A stretch of DNA of 64,000 nt from Cycas panzhihuaensis (Eukaryota > Cycadophyta), in assembly GCA_023213395.1 (NCBI GenBank), contig CM041465.1:49979741-50043740 (forward strand). The letters run 5' to 3'. Below the pieces are notes generated by a model that did no database searches, was not told the origin of the DNA, and saw only the letters and a program-made list of their open reading frames with translations. Positions 11,000 to 22,314 of this stretch are shown piece by piece (within the stretch, counting starts at the first letter, position 1; every line of letters starts with the position of its first letter). Made by a program: the position numbers and the translations under genes.

Positions 11000-11750
11000 T
11001 TAGTTACCCTTTCCCTCAGTAAAAATTTGGTAGTTGAAGGGACTATAAATGGGTTTACCGAATAAAATATAACTTTAAAGGAGCTATTAAAAAATATGAG
11101 GCTTATTTAGTAGCTAAAGTTTTTTTGCAAATTGATGGTATTGATTATACCGAAATATTTGCTCCTGTAGCTAAGATGAATATAATCAAAACTATCTTAG
11201 CTTTAGCACCCAAATTTGGCTGGCAAATCCATCAAATGGATGTTAAAAGCACTTTTTTGAATGGAGATCTTAAAGAAGAAATCTATGTGAAATAACCCCT
11301 TGATTTCATTTGTGATCCTAATTTTGTGTGTGAGTTAAAAAAATCTTTATATGGTTTAAAACAAGTTCCTTGAGTTTGGTATATAAAGATAGATGACTAC
11401 CTTACATAAAATAGATACATTAAGTGCATTAATGATCCCAATCTTTACTTCAAATGAGAAAATAAAAATATTACCATCTTAATCCTTTACCTAAATGATA
11501 TAATCATAACTGGATCATTAATCTCTAGCATTCATCAATTAAAATCTATCTTAGTAGGCAAATTTGAAATGGCCAACTTAGGTCTTTTACACTATTTCTT
11601 AGGTTTGCAAATTTGGCAAACAAATTCAAAGATAACCATTTTATAATGCAAGTATATACTTGATTTAATAAAAAGGTTTAACATGGAAAATACCAAACCA
11701 ACCCCAGATTCTCTCCAATCATGTGTTAAACTATAAACTGATTGTCCTAC
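11000..11750 (+). pseudogene. C1 reverse transcriptase
   Basis: Clear copia RT: FAPVAKMNIIKTILALAP, QIHQMDVKSTFLNGDLKEEI, CELKKSLYGLKQ, and the active-site region LILYLNDIIITGS, where YVDD is replaced by YLND, so the first Asp of the pair is lost. HYFLGLQIWQ follows. Several TGA/TAG/TAA codons interrupt it; most fit single transitions in CAG, CAA or TGG codons. Confidence 0.9.
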
Positions 11751-11754
11751 ACCT

Positions 11755-12458
11755 TTATTTGACCCTACTACTTATCGTCAACTCATAGGTAGTTTAACTT
11801 ACCTAACACATACTTGCTTAGACATCTTATATGCCATAGTTCTTTGCTCTAGATACATGCATAAACCTTACGAGTCACAGTGGAAAGCTACAAAAAGAAT
11901 TTTAAGATGCCTACAAGGTATAATATTCTATGGATTAACTTATCACTCATGCAATACTAACCTAAAATTAATAGGTTATACAGACTCGGATTGGGTATGA
12001 GACTCCGATGATTGTAAGTCGATAACAGGTTATACTTTCTTTCTAGACTCTTCATCAATTACTTGGTTTAGCAAAAAATGCAAGCATTAGTCCTACCCAC
12101 AATCAAAGTTAAATATTGCATACTTGTTGAAGCTAGTAAAGAATCACTTTGGCTTAAATCCATATTAAGTAAACTTGAATTATTTCCTAACTCTTTAATT
12201 GAAATTAAATTTGATAATCAAGGTGCGATATTTATTGTTGCTAATCTTGTTGCTTATTCTAGGATAAAACACATAGAATTACAACAACATTTTATACGTA
12301 ATCTTGTAAATAATGAAATTATTCACTTATCTTATTGTCCTATGAACTTGCAGATTACAGATATTCTTACAAAACCATTGACCAAAGTAAAGTTCTTAAA
12401 GCTCAGAGAATTATTGAAGATTAAAGAAATCTTCATCAAAGAGGGGTCATCATGCTGA
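11755..12458 (+). pseudogene. C1 RNase H
   Basis: After YRQLIGSLTYLTHTCLDILYA and HWKATKRILR-like signatures comes the RNase H fold: LIGYTDSDWV, then a stop, then DDCKSITGYTFFL. The last 126-codon open stretch (12078-12458) holds EASKESLWLKSIL, IEIKFDNQGAI, RIKHIELQQHFIRN and ITDILTKPL, all standard for the copia RNase H end. The stretch breaks once between the two parts. Confidence 0.9.
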
Positions 12459-12529
12459 AGTCTTCTTATTCTCATTGTTCTTCTTTCTTATATATTATCT
12501 ATTATATAAAAGATAACATTGAATAGGGA

Positions 12530-12976
12530 TATTAGAATAATATTATCTTTTAATTACTTTATTAATATTATTATTATAAGGTTTATTGAAAATGATAACT
12601 GCTCTTTTCAATGAACCTCTCCTTATTTATCTCTTCTTAGATTCTAGGAAGTTAGAGAAGGATGGTTAGAATAGTCAAAGGGTTGAGGTTATATGCGATG
12701 AAGGAGGTTGACCAGGTAATGTTGCTGCTATAGGAGGACATTACACAATAAGAGAAAGAGGATGAAATCCTCATCTACCTCCATATCTGTAATGTATTAT
12801 TTATTATATTTTATTAATTAATTATATTTAAGAGGTGGTTTTTTATTCCCTAAAGGGATTTTCCACCTGTTAATCATGGTGTCTATTTGCGTATTTTATT
12901 AATTTTTATTATTCAAATATGTATTCCTTAATATTAAAAGTACCTATGTTAATAATAAAAATCTCTCTCTCCATCA
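12530..12976 (+). repeat. C1 3' LTR (447 bp)
   Basis: Matches the 5' LTR but retains 60 extra bases at 12831-12890. These begin AGAGGTGG and contain TTCCCTAAAGGGA and CCACCT, an imperfect hairpin typical of copia R/polyadenylation regions. It ends CCATCA. Confidence 0.92.
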
Positions 12977-13072
12977 AAATAAAAATGTAATATAATGCAT
13001 GATTTGAACCTTTGACTTATTTTATTAAGAGACTAAGTTCCTTTCCCCTTTATGACAAAGTGTAAGATTCAA
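12977..13072. other. Short spacer between C1 and element A
   Basis: Holds the right copy of the C1 target duplication (12977-12981) and about 90 bp of host-side sequence. Nothing else is recognised. Confidence 0.6.
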
Positions 13073-13610
13073 TGTGCTTGTCGACCTATATCTACTATAC
13101 AATAATCTTACAAATAAATAGAATGACAAAACAAGATCAACTAAGATGAACACCAACTATAATTATTGTACTAATAATGGGTTACATCTGGTGCTCTCAT
13201 AACTAGATGTGAATCCCAAATGATATATAAGATTGTAATTGATGTAACATAACAAAACTTGATTACAATTTGTACAGGTGCATGACACACAATACTCAGA
13301 ATTCAACCAATACTCATGCACATATCATGCCCCTTATTCACAACTATCCATTACATACTTATATTCGTATTCTATAACTACTAAGTGTTAGAGTAGTTAC
13401 GGTTCTATGGTTGGTTGCAATTGCTTCAATCATTTGCTACTTCTATTGTAGTTGTACAAACTGTTTTTGCTAAGGTTGAGGTAACTACGGTTCGAACCAT
13501 CCTTCTTTTGCCTAATGTTGTATTACTTGGTTGCAATCTACTTTCCTTTTAATCCTTGTTTTCTATGGTCTTTAGCTTTTATTACATCTAATATAATTTC
13601 TTAGCACACA
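13073..13610 (-). repeat. Element A 3' LTR
   Basis: Aligns with 46712-47245 from TGTGCTT to the TAGCACACA / TAGCATACA end. Shared blocks include GGTTGGTTGCAATTGCTTCAA. The two copies have diverged strongly (roughly four in five bases match by eye), so A is old. Confidence 0.88.
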
Positions 13611-15995
13611 TCTCCCTTGTCACTATTCCTACGAGTGCCCTTACTCATATAAAATTTTAAAAAATTTAAAATTTCCTTGCTTACCCCCTTTAAAATTTTA
13701 AAATTTTAACTTACAGTTGCTATTGAATGTTTTTCATTTCTTGTCAAACTAACTATGAATTAGGCCAGCACATAGTATTAGATGGAGATATGGCATGGCT
13801 CCTACAATGGTCATATAAAATTGCTGTATCCCATAATTCTTTCAATTAGGACATAGTAGGGTTTTCCCTATAATGTACTTCCTTAATCTCCTCCTTTAAT
13901 TCATTATTCATTTATTGAGTAGAGGCTAGTGGCTTACGTAATGATATAATTATGGTCCAATATTTATTGGCATATGCAACATCATATTGTGTTTACAAAA
14001 TCCAACCCCTTAGCTTATGTATTACCTTTTCTAGCCCTAGTGGAATTTATCTATTGAATCGATTCTAAAAAATCTTCACTTAATGTTTTACTCATAATAC
14101 ATCATCCAACCAATGCATAATGAACTTTGTCAAAAAATCTAATTTAGCTTCACAGGATACCAACTGATCTTTTGTCTTCTATACCCATTGCATGTCGGGT
14201 GGTAGGTGCTTATTTTAGATTTCTAAGTCGGTGACTAACTGTCAAGTGACTTTTGCTAAAAAATAAATTCTAATGTTCCACATTATATGGTTTATATTCC
14301 TTGGGGTCTATTACTTCCTTTAAATATTCTCCATTAAAGTCAAAATAAACTTTGATCAATTGACTGTTCAAAATTCTTATTATTTATTCCTTCTTTTTCT
14401 TTGCTATTAGTTTCCCTTTTCTCTTATTCTCTTCCTCAATATTCATGACCTTAGCTAATTGTGGTTCTTGGTAAGATTATTTTTCTAGAATCTCTCCCTT
14501 GATAAGTACCATACTTTCTCCTTTCTTAATTTCTTCCTTTTTATTTCACTCCCTCTTTTCATCCTCTTTACTTATCTCCTTTTACTTTTTCTACTTTTAT
14601 TCTTTAGTTGGTGAGGTCACCTCTTCTCACTACCATTTCTTTTCTTCTTTTTCTTTGAATGTAGATCAAGGATTGCTCAAATACTTCTTCTGTAAGATCT
14701 AATTTTTCACATGTTTCTAAACTTAAGTAAACCATTCTTTATCCTGTGCCTATTTTTTAAAACAATCTGTCCAACTAGCCAAGACAGTCTGTCCCTATTC
14801 TAGTTGTGGTAGATCAAGACCCGAACACTAAGAATATAATAACCCTTGGAAGAGAGTTTGATGATAGAATACTATAGACTATGTGCTAATTTTAATATTA
14901 TTCAATTTCTTAAGAAGTTTAACAGAAACAAATGAAGCCAACCTAATTTTTACCCCTTGTGCTACTTTAAGAAGCATGGAGTGCATCTCAGTTGATACAT
15001 ATAAATTCTTTTGGCTTAATATTACCTGGTTCAAAAGAAAATGAGAAACCTACTATCACTACTCTAAAGTAATACTTGCGATACGAATTCCTAAGGTTGA
15101 GATATTTGACACTTGAGCTCCCAACTACTACGCTGCTTGGTCTCGAGTAATTCATTTATCCCTTGGTACATCCTCATTAGTGTCTGGTAATTTTAAAATC
15201 TAAGCTATTGGCTTCAAAGTCATATTAAGTAAATCAAGTTACTGTGTAATTAGATTGACCATTGTGGTTAAAAAATTAAATGAAATCATGAACAATCCTA
15301 CTTGTATATATTGAGAAAATCCTACTTTTGTTAAATTTATCTTATGCTCATCTACTATTGGCATAGTTACCTAGTCCACTTGAATTCTTTTGTTGTTCAT
15401 TTCCTAAAAGATAATATTGAATTTAGGGATATCCTCTATTCTGCAGTTTCTGCTACAATTTATGGATGCTTGTTTGTATTGGGCCTAGTTTATCGCTTTT
15501 CGTCACTACTGGTTCTCTTCAATAAAGTTGTCTTTTATCTTGTTTACCTTCTACAACTATCATCATTTGAAGTATTGGTTCTCACGTCTAACCCTTTGTT
15601 ATAACTAAATCATGACTCTAATCTCCATCATTATCAACCACCACTATGCATGATGGCCACTTATCCAATTACTATTAATTATATCTTTTGAAAATATTAT
15701 GCTGTCATTAACCTTCATGTCAATTATGACTTTCCATTGCCTCATCATTATCATTATTTGATATATTCAATTAATCATACTATTGAATCACATCTACTTT
15801 ACAACAACATATCTATCTTCCTTACTCTTGTGATTGTTTCCATTACTATCCTAATTATGAATGTGACCGTCTTCATTCACAATCATGATTAAGATAGTTA
15901 GAGCCATTCTTATATAAGGCAGTAACTATCCTCATGCCAAGTTAAACTAGCCTTGTATAATTGACCACTTCCTTAGGATTTAATCTTGGTGTATG
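13611..15995 (-). pseudogene. Element A 3' region with possible decayed extra ORF
   Basis: No standard retrotransposon domain. In one minus-strand frame, about 15000-14600, a run of codons reads LPQLEXGQTVLASWTDCFKK then AQDKEWFT, interrupted mainly by TAG where CAG is plausible. This suggests a former sense-strand ORF downstream of integrase. A shorter readable patch lies at about 14390-14290 (NGEYLKEVIDPKEYKPYNVE). I do not recognise the product. Plus-strand frames at 14499-14702 and 15344-15604 look like shadows. Confidence 0.35.
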
Positions 15996-16938
15996 GTTGC
16001 AACATTCCACATACAATGTTGTGACTTCCTCGTGTAGCATTCTTGGTTGCCATGTTCCTTATGCCAAGTTATAGCTTCCCTCTTTCAAGTTATAACTTCC
16101 TCATCCAAAGTTGTGACTCCATCATGCTAGGTTGTAACATTCTTCATGCTAGATTACAACCTCCCTCCTATAAGGTTATAACTTCCTTATACTAGGTTGC
16201 AATGTTCTTCGTGCTAGGTTACAACTTCCTTCTTGTAAGATTGTAACTTCTACGTTCAAGGTTGCAACATTCTCTATGCTAGGTTGCAACTCCTTTCTTG
16301 TAAGGTTATAACTTCCTCATGTAAAATTGTAATATTCTTTATGTTGGGTTGCAACTTCATTGTTCAAGGTTGCAGCATTCTATATGTTGGGTTAGAACTC
16401 CCTTCTTGTAAGGTTGTAACTTCCTCATTCAAGGTTGCAATATTCTCCATGTTGGGTTGTAACTTCCTTCTTGTAAGGTTGCAACTTCCTTGTTCAAGGT
16501 TACAATGTTCTATGTGCTAGATTGTAACCCCCTTCTTGCAAGGTTATAACTTCTTCATATAGAGTTATAACTATCTCTATCTAAAGTTACAAATTTTTTA
16601 GTTCAAAGTCGTAACCATCTTCGTTGGAGTTATAACTGTCTTTGTTAGAGTTATAACTATCTCCATCTAGAGTTGTAACTTTCTTTATTTAAGGTTATAA
16701 CCATCTTCATCAGAGTTACAATCGTCTCTATTATAGTTGCAACTTTCTGCTATCCTCATTCAAAGTTGTAACTTTCCATGTTTGGGGTTGCAACTATCCT
16801 CGTCTAAAGTTATAACTTTCTACATTTAGAGTTGCAACTATCCTTATCCAAAGTTGCAACATTCCACGTCTAGGGTTGTAATTGTCTTCATCTAGAGTTG
16901 GAACTTTCCATGTCCAGGGTTACAACCATCATTGTAAT
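15996..16938. repeat. Array of 21-22 bp units, each starting with a GTTGCAAC-type palindrome
   Basis: About 43 head-to-tail units of 21 or 22 bp. Each begins with GTTGCAAC, GTTATAAC, GTTGTAAC or GTTACAAC; the first two are perfect 8 bp palindromes and the others are one transition away. The remaining 13-14 bp are pyrimidine-rich and end in TAG or AAG. Between 16200 and 16560 three unit types alternate (ends CTTCTTGTAAG, TTCAAG, ATGCTAG), giving a higher-order unit of about 65 bp. Unit lengths are mostly not multiples of three, so a protein repeat is unlikely. Confidence 0.93.
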
Positions 16939-17019
16939 GAATCTGCAAAATAAGAACATCTTTTACTTCATATGATTAAGGGGTTTCTGTCCTCATGGTT
17001 TATGTTAATTTTTTTTTTT

Positions 17020-18070
17020 ATAGCTTACTATATACTACTTTATTAAATAATGTTCCATCAAGCTATTGATGTTCTATAACCCCATTTTATTGAATATGAT
17101 TCACCTTATATAGACCTAGCCATTGCAACTTCATTTTTCCTAGCTTCATATGAAATTTGCTATTATACAAGAGTACTAAATCTCTTTTCTAGCATTGAAG
17201 TATTTTCAAGTGTTAATTATGCCATGTCTTATGCCTCTATATTTAAAAAAAAAAAATTTCCATAAGGCTCTTGATCCTTGCTTATCCATCTTTATCAATT
17301 CAATGAATTATTGATCCCTTGAGTCCTTTTCTAGTATACATAATTATACTGCTACTCGTAAACTTTCTATTTGGAATTCAAAGGGAAGTATAGCCTCTAA
17401 CCCATAAACTAACTGAAATGGTGCTTGTTTAAGAGGTCTTTTTATTATTGTTATATCTTTTTATAACATTGAATGTAGCTGTTCTACCTAATTTGTTCTT
17501 CCTTTGTTGCAGATCTTGGATAGGGCTAGTTTTAAAATTGTATTCATGCTTTATACCTACCCATTTATCCATGGATAATACGAGGAAGATTTAGAATATT
17601 GGATTATAAATTCTTTTATAAGGTGCTTAATAGTTTGGTTCAACAAACTACTCCCTTAGTCTGACACAATTTTCAAGGGGCAATCAAAATAAATGATAAT
17701 AATCTCATATAAGAATCTAGCTGTGCTTTAAGTATCACATGCCTTCATAGGTTTTACTTTGGTCCATTTAGTTAAGAAACCTATAGCAACAAATATATAT
17801 CTTGTATTGGTTTATCTTGCTAGTGGTCTAATTAGTCCAACAAAATCAAGCTCCCACTTCTCAAATTGAGCCTGTTCTAATATGGGATGTAAAGGTATGA
17901 AATAATTTTTACCTAGCTTTCTTATATGTTGGCACATATCACAACTACAGACCCATTTTTCTATGTCTTCAAATAATGTAGGTCACTATAATGTAGCCAG
18001 TAATATCTTTTTGGTAATTAGTTCAACATCCTAATGTTTAGCTGCCACACCCTGGTGGGCTTCTCGTATC
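17020..18070 (-). pseudogene. Element A integrase
   Basis: The minus strand reads the zinc-binding end (YWPTLFEDIEKWVCSCDMCQ), the core (FEKWELDFVGLI with the first Asp, YIFVAIGFLTKW, a degraded second-Asp segment CPLKIVSD, YYPWINGQV near the Glu), and the C-terminal QWLGLYKVNHI...LDGTLF segment. Stops are frequent. Its order after RNase H matches Ty3/gypsy. The palindromic array starts about 80 bp beyond its end. Confidence 0.87.
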
Positions 18071-18249
18071 ACCACCTTTACCTCATATTCCATTATACAT
18101 CTTTTCAAAACACCATCTATTCCTAACTTATACATCATCCCTTAAATTAACTAGAATGGAAAAGTTTTTTAATTAAAACCCTATTGTTCCATGTGCTCCA
18201 CCCCTAATGGTATTTGCCCTATAGCCAGGTATTATGCGATGCATTAATA

Positions 18250-19070
18250 CCACTTTGGTATTGCCTCAATAGAAAATAGTTTGTATTAACAAAGTCATCA
18301 TGCACCTTAGTGGTTGGTTCTCCTTCCACTTCCTTTGACAATAAGTCTGGGATCATATGCTTTACTCCCCTCTTAACTATGATTTTAAAATTGAATTATT
18401 AAAATAGCATCAACCATCTATTAATTCTACCTTGTAAAATGGATTTATTAACAAGATATTATAAGGCCTAGTGATCAACAAAAAAGATGAATGGATTAAC
18501 CAATAAATAGTATCTAAATTTTTATAGGGTATAAACCATGCCTGAGCCTTCTTATTCTATAATTAAATAGTTCATCTTTGTGTATGTCAAATTTTGACTT
18601 GCAAAATATATTGACAGATTTATTTTTCCATGTATTGGTTGTGCTAGCATACATCCAATGGTAAATAAAGAGGCATCAATATGTACTTGGCAAGGTTTCT
18701 CCTAATTAGGAAATCTCAATATTGGTGCTTGAGTAACTTTCTTTTCAATAAATCAAAAGCAAGTTGCTATTACAACTTCCATTGCCATATGGATTTCTTT
18801 TTCAGTAGGGTTTCTAAGGGATTAGTTATTTTGGCATATTTTTTCATAAACTTCTTATAATACCCTATCATTCTTAAAAATCCCTTGACTTACTTGGGTA
18901 TTTTTAGGACTAAAAAATTTAGAATTATATCCACTTTATTGGGATTAGTCAACAACCCATTTTTGGTGGTTGCATAACCTGGCAAAGTCCTAAAAGAAAC
19001 CATGAATGTACATTTAGTAGGATTGAGATACAAATTATTTTTTCTATAAGTTTTCAGTAAATGGTGTTTC
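18250..19070 (-). pseudogene. Element A RT C-terminus and RNase H
   Basis: Minus-strand motifs: FMVSFRTLPGY, NGLLTNPNKVDIILNFL, KGFLRMIGYYKKFMKKYAKI, NPLETLLKKKSIWQW, then the RNase H region with YILMPLYLPLD and, in a broken frame, NRWMLLFQ and FKIIVKRG. RT upstream of the CTFMVSF segment is missing. A stop-ridden stretch at 19070-19520 may be residual linker. Confidence 0.83.
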
Positions 19071-19520
19071 CAAGCTTGTTCTGCTATATTATATACTCCT
19101 AATTTAATTAAATTTTCTTTCTATACTTGAACTTCTTCTCAAATTATGTACATTGGTCAAATTCTATTACCGATATTCAAATTGAGGAAATTTCTTATTC
19201 AATACTTTCTCCTCCTACAAAATATCCTTTATAGTAGAATCTTTTTCTTTTATTTTGCTGCCAACTTCCATCCTTAATAAAATCTTTCTTGATTAAATCT
19301 GGTTGTGCTAGTTCCTTATTTATAGGTTCCTCTTCTACTATTCACCTTTAGTCATCTTTATATTGTACTACCTGTTGTTTGATAGTTCCCTCATTAGATT
19401 CTATAACCATCTTTTGTTTATTTAATTTGCCTTCATTTCTTATCTTTCCCTTCTTTGTCGAGTGTGTAGATGGTTGCCTCTTTACCTACTTCCTTGGTGC
19501 TAATACAAATCTGGGCCTAC

Positions 19521-19525
19521 ATATT
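19521..19525. repeat. Target site duplication of element B, left copy (ATATT)
   Basis: ATATT immediately before the LTR start TGTTAACTTAG; an identical ATATT sits at 46547-46551 directly after the other LTR end CCCCAACA. Confidence 0.93.
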
Positions 19526-20418
19526 TGTTAACTTAGGTTTTTCATTACACTTGTGAGAAATGCACTTATTAAGGGATCAATGGTTGGTAGTCTAACTTAG
19601 GATACAATCAATATTCTTATATTTCTATTAGCTATTATTAACGTTTCCATGCACACAGTATCATCACATATTTATCCTTAATTCATCACAACATCATCAT
19701 GAATTTAGTATAGTAGTATACTAATCAATATATTTTCCTTACACAATCATTATGACATACATAATTTTCCATATAACTCTTCACTTTATTAAGCAATAAG
19801 ATTAATACATTCAGTTCTAGAAAGTATCATGTATACATTGTAGTCGTATACATCTTATTCTGTCATATATATTCTAAAATCGAATGAATCACAGAATGCA
19901 TCTACCGAATCATTAATTTGTATTAACCTCCTTAGTGATTATACTCTTGTATTATCTTATGGATTAAATACTTAGCTCTCACCACTGGATTGATTCCTAA
20001 GGTATCATTAAATAACTTCTTTTGATGCCTTTTGAGTGAAAGGTTATGACCCAAAGTCATAACTATACCTTTTTGTAACTAATATACCTTTTCATTTAAT
20101 CATATGCTTAATTATCTTTAATGGTCTCTTTCCCATCTATATGCTATATCTCCATTTAGGTTGATATCACCAAATCTGGGTGCCTTTATGTTTGCTTTGG
20201 TCATGCATATTATTTCGTCTACTAGCATAACCAAAGAGGTACACACCCTGTATTACGTACTTAAAAAGATATGTATCTATAATACATGCCTAAACATCAT
20301 GTATTTCATTATTTCCTACTATGTGTACCTTCGTGCGGTCTGTACCTATATTCTTCTAGTTAGTACAAGCTTGCATACCATCTTTCCCATAGTTTATGTG
20401 CCAAAACATTCCCCAACA
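19526..20418 (-). repeat. Element B 3' LTR (893 bp)
   Basis: Continuous copy of the LTR. It matches 29159-29519 up to CATATATTCTAAAA and 46016-46546 from about ATAATGCAT onward. The plus-strand frame at 20161-20625 inside and beyond it is not supported as a gene. Confidence 0.95.
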
Positions 20419-21115
20419 TCTATCCCAAGTCAAGAAAATAGGTTGAGCATCCTTGCTCATCAAAATTTTAAAAAGAATTTTAGGGTATCCTTCCCCCTCT
20501 CTATTCTAAGGCTGCTCCTACTACCTTTACTTAGTTTTTGGGTCTCGTATGACCAAAATCTCTTCATTAATCTGCGTAAAGGTTGTAATGATAACATCCT
20601 TTTCCTTGATTTTTTTTTCTTATAGGATAGTTATCTTTGCCTTATTCTTCCTCAATTTCCTTTGATCAAACAAATTAATTCTTGTGCTTTTCCCTCTATT
20701 TGAGTTGGTCATGATGATGTTTCCTCTATGTCCATTGTGAGAGGAAATTCAGTCCACTCCTTAAGTGAGGGTTTGCCCTCAACTTCTTCCTTGGGTTCGT
20801 CTTCATCTCGTCTCCTCTTAAGACTTCTTCGTACCACTTGTTTGGTATGGTGTGGGATAGGAGTACTTGGAGTCTACTTAAGCCATTTTAAAATCTTTAT
20901 CATTTCTTTTTTTCACTCATCTTCTAATCTTCGTATCTTGAATATTTTTTGGAAATGCATTTACCTATTATTTTATTAAGGGTTCATATGAGTGGATGGG
21001 TGATTGAGGAGGTTGTATTTCCTAACATTAATAAATAAAAATAACCAATAATAGGGAGGGATGTCTAAATGGATGTGCCATTATTTCTTCTATTTATTGT
21101 ATCATGTTCATGGAA
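20419..21115 (-). other. Element B 3' untranslated stretch
   Basis: Lies between the extra ORF and the 3' LTR. The purine-rich minus-strand CTTGACTTGGGATAGA directly before the LTR start TGTTGGGG may be the polypurine tract. The plus-strand frame 20728-20979 is likely a shadow. Confidence 0.5.
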
Positions 21116-21119
21116 AAAA

Positions 21120-21612
21120 ATTTAGACTTATTCAATTTCTCCCCATCGCAAACCCTTAGTAATATTGGCATCATTCCTCCTAAAATGTATGTGTATTTTC
21201 TTTGGGATAAAATCCTTGTATTTATGACCTTTTCTATCCATTACAACCTTATATCCTTGATGTTTGCTACTTGAATTCCTCTTGATAATATTTGAGTGTT
21301 TTCTTAACATAATTCCTTTAGCCAAGCTTCTTGGTTGACCTCTGACCTTTTTGTAGCTATTGGGATTTCTCCTTCCTTTAGAAGCCCTGTGATTATGTGT
21401 ATAGTTTTTACATCTAATTTAATTTTCTTTAAATCTTTCTTTAACTCCAACAGTATATTTTACATTAATTCCTAGTCTCGCTAGAGAGTGCTTAAATATA
21501 TGTACTCTCCCTAACCTACCTATTTCACTTTGGTTTCATATGGAATAGGTAATCCCTCAAATTCTTTCTTTAGTTTAGGTAAGAACATCTCTTGGCACCC
21601 TGCCATCTTCAT
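21120..21612 (-). pseudogene. Element B extra sense ORF downstream of integrase, unknown
   Basis: From ATG at 21612 one minus-strand frame reads MKMAGCQEMFLPKLKKEFEG and on through LPIPYETKVK, NILLELKKDLKKIKLDVKTI and GLLKEGEIPIATKRSEVNQE, with TAG/TAA stops at places where a Gln is plausible. After a shift it overlaps a 65-codon open stretch (21128-21325). The predicted protein is charged and helix-rich, about 160 residues. I recognise no domain. Gypsy elements of the Athila/Tat branch often carry an extra ORF here, so an additional retrotransposon ORF is the best reading. Confidence 0.5.
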
Positions 21613-21619
21613 GTTAGGT

Positions 21620-22310
21620 ACTCTATGGGAAATCTGGAAGTAATACAAGTATTGAAAAAGAGAATAACAATATAGAACCCTACATGCATATCATTATAGG
21701 AATGAATGCTTATTCCTTGATAGATTACTTAAATTTCTATCTTAAATTCGTACTTCTCCCTTCCTTGAGGGTTTTACTTCTCACTTGATTGCTACTAACT
21801 ATGGATTCCTAGTTGTCTTCTCTTTTTTATCATTTATGTACCATGTAGGAATGCTTGTAGGTACATATAATATACTTTTGTCTTTTGGTTACTTTACTCT
21901 ATGCATACCTGATACCATATGTTTTTGGTATGTATAGTGTATTTTTTGTTACTTGCACTATTATTATTTTGCATACTTGGTAATATACCTTTTTTCATAT
22001 GTATAGTATATTTGATAGGTATGTACACATAATATTTGATTTTTCTGATGCATTTTTCTTGATTTGTTTAACTTTTCCTTAAATTTTCACATGATAGCAT
22101 ATCTTTCCTCCATGCTTTACAATATTTCTTATTTGTATGATATGGGCTATGGTTGTTTTTTTAATTTTTAAAATTTTCTTTTATATATATATTTTTTACA
22201 TACCAAACTAAATCATGTTTTGGTATTAAGACAACCTAATTTGCCTTCAATTCTAAGCAACACATTATGGTACAACTAACTGATTCATCTAGTATGCCAA
22301 TATACCCAAG
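21620..22310 (-). other. Element B stretch between integrase and extra ORF
   Basis: AT-rich, low-information sequence of about 0.7 kb with short TATA-like and T-rich runs. No coding motif or RNA gene is seen. Confidence 0.5.
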
Positions 22311-22314
22311 TTGA

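Larger units (their letters stand above)
6114..12976 (+). mobile_element. Ty1/copia retrotransposon 'C1', full length, dead
   Basis: Two direct LTRs (6114-6514 and 12530-12976) flank PBS, long leader, gag, protease, integrase, RT and RNase H in copia order. The flanking 5 bp are AAATG (6109-6113) and AAATA (12977-12981), a target duplication differing by one G>A transition. The 5' LTR begins TGTTATA and ends ATCA; the start of the 3' LTR is decayed to TATTAGA. All coding parts contain stops and shifts. Confidence 0.93.

Noticed and set aside
12985-13070. TTTGAACCTTTGAC stretch as a tRNA or SINE box
   Set aside because: Only a loose B-box resemblance; no A box, cloverleaf or SINE tail.
15996-16938. 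Palindromic array as a CRISPR array or as a protein repeat
   Set aside because: Units are degenerate, spacers are not unique sequences of fixed length, the context is a plant retrotransposon, and mixed 21/22 bp lengths destroy a reading frame.
20161-20625. 154-codon plus-strand frame as a gene
   Set aside because: It overlaps the element B LTR and its interior border; the frame is not kept in the other LTR copy.
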